The position numbers were made by a program, and so were the translations under genes. DNA of 42,803 bases, from positions 1 to 42,803 of the forward strand of contig CAYVTD010000028.1 of NCBI GenBank assembly GCA_964454445.1. The letters are read 5' to 3'. The first letter of the stretch is position 1. The number at the start of each line of letters is the position of its first letter. The notes beneath the pieces were generated by a model. It was not told the origin of the DNA. It did no database searches and saw nothing but the letters and a program-made list of their open reading frames with translations. This DNA comes from CAYVTD01 sp964454445 (lineage in GTDB: Bacteria; Bacteroidota; Ignavibacteria; Kapaibacteriales; UBA2268). Shown here one piece after another: positions 35,321 to 42,803 of the stretch.

Positions 35321-37624
35321 CTATTTTCGAATAACCGCAATCTTGCCAGCGCCACTTGCCGACCGAGTTTGCGATGTGGCAGAAATAATATAAACACCTG
35401 TATTCACCAAATCGCCTCTGTCGTTTCTGCCGTCCCAAGTTGCTTTGCGTCCGCGAGATTTGATGGTTTTTACAAATTCGCCATCAATCGTCAAAATTTT
35501 GATGTCAGAGAACTCTGCCAAGCCCTCTATTACGAGTTGCTCGTCCTTTTCTGGATAGAATGGCTGTGGATAGCAAGAAATGTTGTAGGAAGCCAATGCC
35601 ATTGCTGACATACTGCTAACTTCATAAAGAGCTGAACGGGTGCCTATATATATAGTTCCAGTTTGCTTGTTTGTAGCAAGTGATTTAACGTCATTAGTTA
35701 TCAAAGGGCTGTTTGAGGTGTTCAAGGAGGCAATCACAATGTCTTCATCAGGGTCGATTATCCAAACTCCGGTAGTTGTTGCAACCCATATATAATTCAA
35801 AGCATCAATCATAACATCATTAACTGGCTGGACACCAATTGATCTGATTTCACGAACAACAGGAGTATTGCCCGATAGAACAGCAGAAGGATTAAGCAAA
35901 ACACAAAGTCCGTCGGGTGTGCCTGCCCATAATCTTCCTTGTCTGTCCACTTCCAAGGAATTTTGTGTATTATTAATTAAGCCTGAGTTGCCCGAGGTCA
36001 GCGTACCATAAATATCATCACTTTTATTATCAATTGTGCCGTTGTCATTAAAAAAATATAGCCCGTCATTGCTTGCCGATCCAGCCCATTTTGTATTCCA
36101 GTTATCAATGGCAAGTTCCTTGCACCAACGACTATTGCTTTTTGGATATTTTTCCATTCCAATCATACTGTTGTCAGGTTTTCGAATTAGAAAGAATGTG
36201 CCTGGGCTTGCCCCACCGTAGTTAAGCGTCCATACATTTCCATTGGCATCTTCCTCGCTTTCAGTTGTAATAACCCAGTCTGGATCTTCTGTTACACCAT
36301 CAAGCGGAGAATTGGTATTAGTATATTGTACAAATGAATAAGTCCCTCCTGAATCGTTTGCTACGAGCAAACCTGCACCCCATGTGCCAAGATAAATGCC
36401 TTTACCTGGTATTGCATTGGCACAAATGATGTTATTAGTTGGTAAATCTTTGAAATTATATTGATTAATATTAGTCCAATCCCCATTTTTCAATACCATA
36501 GCGCCCATTCCAGGCTCAAAGCCTGTTGAAACCCACAAGTTGCCATTATCGCTCACATTAAGGTTTAAAAATAAGTTTGAAGATGGAGTATTTGGAATAA
36601 TGTGTTCTAAAAGTTTGCTGTTTTTCACGCTGCCAAAACCACGATCAGTAAACATAGTAATTAACTCACCATTTTTTCCAACGACAAACCCATTAATCAA
36701 GCTGGGAGCGTCGAATAAAACTGGAATATCGGGGTAAATTTTCAACCCAAAACGAGTTGCAAAATACAGTGTATCATTATTCTCTTCCAAACCACAGATC
36801 CATTCGCCATTTTGATTATAAGTAGCTGCTACGACAAAGCTATCTTCTTGAAATTTATATAAATGTTCGAGATCATAAGCAAAAAGAGTGTCCCGAAACT
36901 TAGCCAATCCAAGAATCTCATTATTCAACAAACCAGAGCTTTTATTGTATGTTTTCCAAGAATCCGGCGGATAAGAGTGTTTCGAATTAAGGTATGTCCA
37001 AGCAATTCCTTCGGCAGTAGCTACCCAAAGCCTGTCATTGTCAAAAAATAATTTTTTTACCGGAGTGTTTTGCTGAAATGAGCCCAACCTTAATGCCTGA
37101 GCAATAAATATCTTTTGATTGATATCAAACACAGCAATCCCAAAATCACCGGCTATATAGACCACATCATTTTGAAAAGCAAAATCATTAATAGCAGATT
37201 TTGGGAAACCAAAACTCCTAATCTCTGTGAAATGTTGCCATTTGTTGTCTTCACTAACTATACTTACGACACCATCGTAACTACCAATGAAAATGAGTTT
37301 TTTCTCGCGATAACACTTTATTTTTGATATTTCAAGGCTTAGCAAGGCATTGATATTACGATACTCGCTAATTTGTTTGGTATTAATATCATACATTAAA
37401 GCACCACCATAACCACCCGCCCAAATCCGACCCTTTGAATCATAATCAATAGTGTGTAAGTCGGTCATTGAGCTATGAACTTTCCAATTTTCAAGATTGA
37501 ATTGAGCTTGCGCATCGTAAAAACTGAATAATAGAGTAAGACCAACAAGATAATGAAAAAATTTCAACTTGCTTTTCCCAAAATAATTGTACTGTGTAAT
37601 CTTGTTAAAAAACTTATCAATCAA
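35321..37624 (-). CDS. Exported two-propeller protein with FlgD-Ig-like C-terminus (PorZ-like)
   Basis: A 767-residue protein with a signal peptide (FHYLVGLTLLFSFYDAQAQ). Most of it is beta-propeller blades: GRIWAGGYGGALMYD, LIFIGSYDGVVSIV, VVYIAGDFGIAVFD, DRLWVATAEGIAWTYL, GRLWAGTPDGLCVLL, YIWVATTTGVWIIDPD and TIYIGTRSALYEV. The C-terminus (LVIEGLAEFSDIKILTID, TWDGRNDRGDLVNTGVYI) is a FlgD-Ig/sorting-type sandwich. Length and plan parallel PorZ, a T9SS accessory protein of P. gingivalis. Start: TTG 37624 overlaps the ribH stop (TTGA), implying translational coupling; no ATG is available before the signal peptide. It could instead be a surface protein of unrelated role. Confidence 0.7.
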   Translation of the reverse strand: MIDKFFNKITQYNYFGKSKLKFFHYLVGLTLLFSFYDAQAQFNLENWKVHSSMTDLHTIDYDSKGRIWAGGYGGALMYDINTKQISEYRNINALLSLEISKIKCYREKKLIFIGSYDGVVSIVSEDNKWQHFTEIRSFGFPKSAINDFAFQNDVVYIAGDFGIAVFDINQKIFIAQALRLGSFQQNTPVKKLFFDNDRLWVATAEGIAWTYLNSKHSYPPDSWKTYNKSSGLLNNEILGLAKFRDTLFAYDLEHLYKFQEDSFVVAATYNQNGEWICGLEENNDTLYFATRFGLKIYPDIPVLFDAPSLINGFVVGKNGELITMFTDRGFGSVKNSKLLEHIIPNTPSSNLFLNLNVSDNGNLWVSTGFEPGMGAMVLKNGDWTNINQYNFKDLPTNNIICANAIPGKGIYLGTWGAGLLVANDSGGTYSFVQYTNTNSPLDGVTEDPDWVITTESEEDANGNVWTLNYGGASPGTFFLIRKPDNSMIGMEKYPKSNSRWCKELAIDNWNTKWAGSASNDGLYFFNDNGTIDNKSDDIYGTLTSGNSGLINNTQNSLEVDRQGRLWAGTPDGLCVLLNPSAVLSGNTPVVREIRSIGVQPVNDVMIDALNYIWVATTTGVWIIDPDEDIVIASLNTSNSPLITNDVKSLATNKQTGTIYIGTRSALYEVSSMSAMALASYNISCYPQPFYPEKDEQLVIEGLAEFSDIKILTIDGEFVKTIKSRGRKATWDGRNDRGDLVNTGVYIISATSQTRSASGAGKIAVIRK

Positions 37625-38091
37625 CCCTTTAGATTATCGAATAAAGATACCATTTCGATGGCAGACATAGCGGCTTCGAAACCTTTGTTGCCAGCTTTAC
37701 TGCCAGCTCGTTCGATTGCCTGCTCAATGGAATCAGTAGTTAAAATACCGAGAATGCAAGGAACGCCTGTGTCGAGCGAAGTATGGGCAATGCCTTTTGT
37801 TGATTCAGCAGCAATGTAATCGAAATGGGGAGTCGAACCGCGAATTACAGCTCCAAGGGCTATCACTGCATCATATTTTTTGCTTTCAGCAAGCTTTTTC
37901 ACTACTAATGGCGTCTCAAAAGCTCCTGGACAATAAGCAATATGAACCTTGTCGTCTTCAGCGGCATGCCGTTTCAAAGCGTCCAAAGCTCCATCGACTA
38001 GCTTGCTGACAACAAATTGATTCCAGCGAGAAACTACTATGGCAAAGCTTTTTCCTTTGGCATCGAGATTTCCTTCAAAGATTTTTGGCAT
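37621..38091 (-). CDS. ribH: 6,7-dimethyl-8-ribityllumazine synthase RibH
   Basis: A 156-residue lumazine synthase, the penultimate step of riboflavin synthesis. Signatures: FAIVVSRWNQFVVSKLVDGALDAL, YCPGAFETPLVVKKLAESKKYDAVIALGAVIRGSTPHFDYIAAEST, with the catalytic His in TPHFDY, then GIAHTSLDTGVPCILGILTTD. The enzyme forms icosahedral or pentameric assemblies in the cytosol. It begins an operon with the propeller protein and the membrane protein. No FMN riboswitch was recognised in the 183 bases upstream. Confidence 0.96.
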   Translation of the reverse strand: MPKIFEGNLDAKGKSFAIVVSRWNQFVVSKLVDGALDALKRHAAEDDKVHIAYCPGAFETPLVVKKLAESKKYDAVIALGAVIRGSTPHFDYIAAESTKGIAHTSLDTGVPCILGILTTDSIEQAIERAGSKAGNKGFEAAMSAIEMVSLFDNLKG

Positions 38092-38274
38092 TTCTTACCT
38101 CAAGATTTGTTATTTTTGCAACAACTTATTTGCAAAACATAAAAAAGTACTTCTATCATTAACAAAAATAACGCAATTTTGTAAAATGATTAATGAATTT
38201 GTTTTATTTTGACGCTCTTTGTAAGAAATTGTTTTTTTTAATATTTTATCAATTATACAGAATCGGAGTTTTTT

Positions 38275-38991
38275 ATGAGAAAAACAGGTATGTGTTTAAA
38301 GACAGCTGTTTTAATGTTATCCATCATTATCATTTCTACTGTTTCTATGTTTGCACAGAAAAAAATCAATCTTAAGACAAAGATTGACTCAATTTCTTAT
38401 AGTATAGGCATCAACATAGGCAAGAATCTTATGCAAGGAGATATAAAAATCGATCCGGAGATAATGAAAATCGGTTTTACTGATGCTTTCAGCGGTGCTC
38501 AGCAAATAACAGACGATGAAATAATGAACGCTATGGTATCTCTTAACCAACAAATGCAGGAAAATATGGAAGTTAAAGCCAAGAAAAAAGGAAGCGAGTT
38601 TTTAGAAGTAAATAAGAAAAAACCCAACGTAAAAGTTACTCCAAGCGGACTGCAGTATGAGGTTGTTAATAAAGGAAGCGGAGAGAAACCAAGAGCTATT
38701 GACACCGTTAAAGTTCATTACACAGGCAAGCTTCTTGATGGAAAAGTATTCGATAGCTCTGTCGAGCGTGACGAACCCGTCGAGTTTCCTTTGAACAGAG
38801 TAATACCAGGCTGGACTGAAGGCTTGCAACTGATGAGCAAGGGTGCAAAATACATTTTATATTTACCTTATGATTTGGCTTATGGCGAACATGGAGCTCC
38901 TCCTGATATAGGTCCTTACGAAACCCTTATCTTTGAAGTCGAGTTGATTGATATAAAAAAGGCGACTGAATCAAGCACTACTGGTGAATAG
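38275..38991 (+). CDS. Exported FKBP-type peptidyl-prolyl isomerase
   Basis: A 238-residue protein. A signal peptide (AVLMLSIIIISTVSMFAQ, cleaved near residue 27) is followed by a helical FkpA-type dimerisation domain (DSISYSIGINIGKNLMQGDI, residues about 35-105). The FKBP domain then runs from about 120 to 230 (DTVKVHYTGKLLDGKVFDSS, RVIPGWTEGLQLMSKGAKYILYLPYDLAYGEHG, LIFEVELIDI). It assists folding of periplasmic and outer-membrane proteins. GGAG followed by six T residues precedes ATG 38275, a good ribosome site for this genome. Confidence 0.92.
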   Translation: MRKTGMCLKTAVLMLSIIIISTVSMFAQKKINLKTKIDSISYSIGINIGKNLMQGDIKIDPEIMKIGFTDAFSGAQQITDDEIMNAMVSLNQQMQENMEVKAKKKGSEFLEVNKKKPNVKVTPSGLQYEVVNKGSGEKPRAIDTVKVHYTGKLLDGKVFDSSVERDEPVEFPLNRVIPGWTEGLQLMSKGAKYILYLPYDLAYGEHGAPPDIGPYETLIFEVELIDIKKATESSTTGE

Positions 38992-39532
38992 ATTGAAGAA
39001 AAAAAGGGCAATTTTTTTCGATAGAGATGGCGTCATCAATTACCGCCTCGTTAATGAATATGTAAAACATCCAGATGAGTTCAGATTTATTCCCGATTTT
39101 TTCAGTTTTTTTCGATGGGTTAAAGAGAAGAATTTTCTTGCCATTGTTGTTACCAACCAGCAGGGATTGAGCAAAGGATTTATGACTGAAGATGATTTCC
39201 GGGAAATCACAGATAAAATGCAAACAATGGTGAAAGAGAAAACCGACTTTACATTCGACGATGTTTACTACTGCAAAGACAAGCAAGAAACTCAAAGTTG
39301 GCGGCGCAAGCCAAATCCAGGTATGCTCTTAGAAGCAAAAGAAAAATGGAATGTCGATATGCAAAATTCCTGGATGATTGGAGATAGAAAGTCAGATGCA
39401 CAGGCAGGTAAAGCTGCCGGGGTGAACACTATTTTACTTGGTTTGCACAATAAGAAAGAAGAAAACCCAGCCGCGGATTTCATTGTAAACGGTTTAAATG
39501 ATGCAAAAAGGATTATTGAGACAACATTGTAA
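38984..39532 (+). CDS. HAD-IIIA hydrolase, GmhB-like
   Basis: A 182-residue phosphatase similar to D-glycero-D-manno-heptose 1,7-bisphosphate phosphatase. Motifs are FFDRDGVINY (Asp13, Asp15), VVTNQQGLSKG, RRKPNPGMLLEAKEKW and WMIGDRKSDAQAGKAAGV. The zinc loop of typical GmhB (a Cys-x-His ... Cys-x-Cys set) is mostly missing: only one Cys in YYCKDKQETQSWRRKP remains. The substrate may therefore differ, with histidinol-phosphate or another sugar phosphate possible. Starts at GTG 38984, overlapping the isomerase stop by eight bases; TTG 38993 is an alternative. Confidence 0.8.
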   Translation: MNRLKKKRAIFFDRDGVINYRLVNEYVKHPDEFRFIPDFFSFFRWVKEKNFLAIVVTNQQGLSKGFMTEDDFREITDKMQTMVKEKTDFTFDDVYYCKDKQETQSWRRKPNPGMLLEAKEKWNVDMQNSWMIGDRKSDAQAGKAAGVNTILLGLHNKKEENPAADFIVNGLNDAKRIIETTL

Positions 39533-39860
39533 TTTCAGATTTTTTAATTTTTTATTAATATTTCTTTATTATTTTTTAAAAATTAGTTATTTCATTTTAT
39601 GTCTTTTGGTAATTTTCACGTGTAACTTTTTCGAGTCTCTTTTGTTGTTTACAATAGTGAGATAAACAGCTATTGAAAATAAATGGATCTGTTTCAATAC
39701 AGTATTTTTTAACAAATTGTAGTTTTTTTCCAAAAAAATTTTTTTTCTGAAAAATTATTCACTATATTTAAATAATTTGTTTTAACAATATTGTAGTAGA
39801 AATTTAGTTTGTTTGTAATCAAAATTACTACAAAATTATATATTAATGATAGGAGAACAA
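39533..39860. other. 328-base AT-rich gap before the last gene
   Basis: No ORF or RNA gene seen. It contains long T-runs, an inverted repeat at 39791-39833 (separate entry) and an AGGAG ribosome site at 39851-39855. No convincing -33/-7 pair; TTAGTTTG (39804-39811) is one mismatch from a -7 box, but the nearest TTG is too far away. Confidence 0.5.
39791..39833. promoter_or_regulatory. TTGTAGTA...TACTACAA inverted repeat upstream of the giant exported protein
   Basis: TTGTAGTA (39791-39798) and TACTACAA (39826-39833) form an 8-bp dyad 27 bases apart, ending 27 bases before the ATG. The right arm shares 11 bases, inverted, with the dyad at 17073. Possible operator; unproven. Confidence 0.35.
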
Positions 39861-42803
39861 ATGAAACATTTACTTTACTGTCTTTTTGCCTTGTTTTTAG
39901 TTTCTTTCCTTGTTTCAGGGGATTTAATAGCTAAAAAGCCAAAACTAACTCCAGAGCAAATGCTGTTCAATAGCGCACAAGGACGCGAATTTTGGATAGC
40001 AATTCCATCAAACGAACAGCCGAATTTCACTACTCATTCTTTGGAGATATACATAACATCAGCCAAAGCTACTAATGTTCGTCTTGAATTGCCCAGTGGC
40101 CAAATCATAAACAAACAAGTCAAACCTTTTCAAATAACAACAATTTCCACAGAGACTGGAGATATTGGCTGGGACTTGGAAATTTGGGAAAGTGAGCGCA
40201 TTACCGAACAAGGCATTCATATCACCGCCGACCAACCTTTGTCAGTTTATGTCTTAAATGCAAAGCTAACAACTTCTGATGGTTACCTTGCACTTCCCGT
40301 TAATGCACTTGGTACAGAATATATTCACAATTCCTATTATGATTTCAATGAAGTCTATCCTTGGGCAACTGGCTTTGTCATTGTTGCTGCCAACGATTTC
40401 ACAAGGGTTAGAATTGAGCTTCGCGGTAAAGGAAAAGGTTTTGCAAAGACTTGGGGTGGCAGAGATATAGGCGATGTCATTCAAATAGACAATATGATGG
40501 CAGGCCAAACATACTACGTTCGTGGCGATGCCAAGACTGCTGGTATGTGGGATATATCTGGTTCAAGAATTACATCGAACAAACCAATCGGACTTATTTC
40601 TACACATCAAAGAGCCAGAATCCCTACTTTTGATCTCTGGAATGGACGTGACCATCTTTCAGAGATGATGCCTCCTGTTACTGCCTGGGGTAAAAAGTAT
40701 TATACCGTGAGTTTTGTTCGTGAATCTGGCATGGGCGATTATTTTAGAATTATTGCCGCAGAGGATAAAACAACCTGGAGCGTCAAATGGTACGACAAAG
40801 TTTCGAAAGAACTTATCGGGCAGACTGGCGGTCAACTTAATGCCGGTGGTTTTGCAGAGTACTTAAATATTACAGCTTTGCCTGGACAGCCCCACGAACC
40901 ATCGATAGTAGGTACTTCAATCTGGGAAGCCAACAAGCCAGTGCTTGTTATGCAATATGCCTACTCTTGCGATTGGGATGGTGATGCTGTTTTCGATCCC
41001 CTTATGGTTCTCGTTGTTCCTGTCGAACAATACATACCAAAAACCGTTTTTCAGACACCAGCAAATACTGAATTTCAAAATAATTATTTTAATATAATAG
41101 CAATCGGCGATACAACTGATCCTTCAAGAGAACTTCTGAAATCAGTGAAATTCGATGATCAGCCCATTTACGTCAAAGATCCCAAGTTTCTGTACAACCA
41201 AATTCCAGGAACCGATCTCTTCTGGTCGCAAATGATGGTTGTCCCCGGCGCACACAGAGTTGAAGGCGATACAAAATTTGGAGGATATATCTATGGCTTC
41301 AGTAATGCTGACTCTTATGGCTGGCCCGCCGCTATGGCTATTAATAAAATTGATGAGACCGATACTGTTCCGCCAACAATCGATAAAACAGGAGAGTGTG
41401 GCAATTATAAAATACATTCGACTGAAGTGGTTTTTGGTGCTGAAGGAGACGACCCCCGACAAATGGATCAAGGAATCAGCGAAATAGAGCTGCTACCAGG
41501 TAGCTTTAATTATGAACTATACTTCCCCAATACTCTGGTGCCATGGCCCGCTCTTCGCCAGTTCGACTATGAGCTGCACGTTACTGACAACAGAAAAGAT
41601 GGTTTCGCCAAATTTTATTGTATGGATAGATATGGCAATGCCAACATTGACAGCGTTTATTATTTTGCCGATAAACTCGAGCTTAAACCGAAAGAAATCA
41701 AATTTGGTGATGTAAGACTTAAAAAATCAAAACAACTAGATGCTATGCTCACCAATGTCGGAGGAGACTCTGTCCTGATTAAAAGCATTGAACTTGCAAG
41801 AGGAGAAGTATTTAGAATAATAAATGGAGGCACACCACCTGAATTCCTTATAGCTAGTAATGAAGACCATAGAATTACTATTGAATATACCCCAAAGAAC
41901 GAAGGGCTTACTGATATGAACAGAGATCGCGATTCTATCATTATCAAAACAGAATGCGCTCGTTACTCATGGCCCATCGACGGAAGAGGTGTCGTTCCCA
42001 GAATTACTGTCGAAGATTGGAACGCTGGTGCTGTTGTAGTAAATGGCAAAGTGTGTTTCGAACAGCAAAACGGAAGAGGTCTCGAGATCCGTAGCTTGGG
42101 AACAATGCCTGTTGTCATCACAGACATTGTTAACACTGCTGACGGTTCTGCAGATTTCAAAGAGTTTTCTTTGACAAATGTTAAGTTTACCGTTGATGGA
42201 ATAGATAAGATGCTGCCTTTGACATTGAAGCCAAATGAAAAGGCATTTCTGACATCTTTGTGCTTCAGCCCGCCCGGCATAGACGATTATGAAGTACATG
42301 CCCGATTTGTTTGCGATGCCGATGGTATCAAAGACACTTCTATCTGGCGCGGTAGCGGTATTATCCCCGGTCCAAGACTAACAAGTAAAGATTGGTTTGA
42401 AAGAAGAGTGAAAACACTGAACGATAGCGTTGTGGTTCTTACCAATGAAGGGAACACAAGCACTTGGGTAACCGGATTTGTATTGAGCGATCCTTCAAAT
42501 CCAAATTTTCAGATTGTAAGCACTAATCCTCCTGTTTCAAAAGCAGCCCCTGTTAATCTTGTGCCTAAAAGCCAATCATCAGGGGTAAAAGAGATTCTTG
42601 TCAATGTCAGATTTACCCCACAAGCAGAATTTCAGCATGATGTTATAGTGATCGCCGAGTTTAACGACCAAAACATCGAACCCGGTTCAATTATTGGCGA
42701 ATTGCGTGGTTTTGGCATCTTGCCAAAAATCGAAGTTACTGGTTATGAATTTGTAAATCCAATATTAGTTGGCTCCTCTTATGACGACACACAGAACTAT
42801 CCT
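39861..42803 (+). CDS. IgGFc-binding-domain and ASH-repeat exported protein (3' end cut by window)
   Basis: The frame is open for 981 codons to the window end. After a signal peptide (HLLYCLFALFLVSFLVSG), residues about 40-440 match the IgGFc-binding N-terminal domain: GREFWIAIPSN, LEIYITSAKATNVRLELP, PLSVYVLNAKLTTSDGYLALP, PVTAWGKKYYTVSF, ALPGQPHEPSIVGTSIW. Further on are choice-of-anchor D/ASH-type beta-sandwiches beginning around residue 610 (LKPKEIKFGDVRLKKSKQ, MLTNVGGDSVLIKSIEL), repeated to the edge. Such proteins in this phylum usually end in a T9SS tail, which lies outside the window. AGGAG five bases before ATG 39861 is the clearest Shine-Dalgarno in the window. A role in adhesion or surface binding is inferred; actual IgG binding should not be assumed. 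Confidence 0.85.
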   Translation, partial: MKHLLYCLFALFLVSFLVSGDLIAKKPKLTPEQMLFNSAQGREFWIAIPSNEQPNFTTHSLEIYITSAKATNVRLELPSGQIINKQVKPFQITTISTETGDIGWDLEIWESERITEQGIHITADQPLSVYVLNAKLTTSDGYLALPVNALGTEYIHNSYYDFNEVYPWATGFVIVAANDFTRVRIELRGKGKGFAKTWGGRDIGDVIQIDNMMAGQTYYVRGDAKTAGMWDISGSRITSNKPIGLISTHQRARIPTFDLWNGRDHLSEMMPPVTAWGKKYYTVSFVRESGMGDYFRIIAAEDKTTWSVKWYDKVSKELIGQTGGQLNAGGFAEYLNITALPGQPHEPSIVGTSIWEANKPVLVMQYAYSCDWDGDAVFDPLMVLVVPVEQYIPKTVFQTPANTEFQNNYFNIIAIGDTTDPSRELLKSVKFDDQPIYVKDPKFLYNQIPGTDLFWSQMMVVPGAHRVEGDTKFGGYIYGFSNADSYGWPAAMAINKIDETDTVPPTIDKTGECGNYKIHSTEVVFGAEGDDPRQMDQGISEIELLPGSFNYELYFPNTLVPWPALRQFDYELHVTDNRKDGFAKFYCMDRYGNANIDSVYYFADKLELKPKEIKFGDVRLKKSKQLDAMLTNVGGDSVLIKSIELARGEVFRIINGGTPPEFLIASNEDHRITIEYTPKNEGLTDMNRDRDSIIIKTECARYSWPIDGRGVVPRITVEDWNAGAVVVNGKVCFEQQNGRGLEIRSLGTMPVVITDIVNTADGSADFKEFSLTNVKFTVDGIDKMLPLTLKPNEKAFLTSLCFSPPGIDDYEVHARFVCDADGIKDTSIWRGSGIIPGPRLTSKDWFERRVKTLNDSVVVLTNEGNTSTWVTGFVLSDPSNPNFQIVSTNPPVSKAAPVNLVPKSQSSGVKEILVNVRFTPQAEFQHDVIVIAEFNDQNIEPGSIIGELRGFGILPKIEVTGYEFVNPILVGSSYDDTQNYP

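Noticed and set aside
38092..38274. FMN riboswitch upstream of ribH
   Set aside because: No conserved RFN-element segments could be recognised in this short AT-rich spacer.
40266..42299. Open frames on both strands within the last gene
   Set aside because: The 981-codon frame from 39861 has a ribosome site, signal peptide and known domains and covers them all.

Overview
The window is AT-rich chromosomal DNA from a member of the Bacteroidota/FCB group. I lean towards a Kapabacteria/Ignavibacteria-like lineage, but this is an inference. The supporting evidence is: several exported proteins ending in type IX secretion (T9SS) sorting domains with YPNPA and GVYxxKI signatures; few clear Shine-Dalgarno sites; tRNA promoters of the Bacteroidota type (TTG, about 19-20 bases, TAnnTTTG); and an IgGFc-binding/ASH-type giant surface protein at the right edge. 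Most genes are ordinary housekeeping genes. Accessory content is concentrated at about 5.3-6.8 kb, 17.4-27.0 kb and the last 3 kb.

Layout. At 0-5.2 kb (+) lie a KAS III-like synthase and a membrane-anchored sulfotransferase, a CheW protein split by a zinc-binding CZB domain, a LolC/E-type permease, and a cNMP-binding/AlbA_2 fusion. At 5.26 kb is tRNA-Ser(UGA), followed by about 1.5 kb of debris: an orphan T9SS tail, a perfect 19-bp hairpin, an IS transposase fragment and an internally deleted propeller/Fn3/T9SS gene. At 6.9-17 kb are a D-lactate/glycolate-type FAD/Fe-S oxidoreductase, rsmB, an outer-membrane-like protein, cmk, a Uma2-type nuclease, lon, cheW and a small Cys-rich protein.

At 17.4-27.0 kb three tandem paralogues of about 1055 residues each combine a signal peptide, an arylsulfotransferase-like beta-propeller, five Fn3-like repeats and a T9SS tail. 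They are separated by 37 and 35 bases and end at a strong terminator. This is the most distinctive locus: apparently a surface-displayed, PAPS-independent sulfuryl transferase family. It is followed on the minus strand by tRNA-Ala(CGC) and tRNA-Gln(CUG) with a textbook Bacteroidota promoter.

At 27.4-39.5 kb are mtaB, a CbpA-like DnaJ, an ICMT/PEMT-like methyltransferase, a small HTH-like protein, panB, an exported protein, ssb and a HAD phosphatase. A minus-strand operon ribH - PorZ-like propeller protein - GT-C-like membrane protein follows, then an exported FKBP isomerase overlapping a HAD-IIIA hydrolase. The last gene (39861 onwards) is cut by the window end.

The exported proteins form the main functional theme: T9SS cargo (three ASST-like proteins and the degenerate cargo near 6 kb), a possible T9SS accessory factor (PorZ-like) and a periplasmic folding isomerase.
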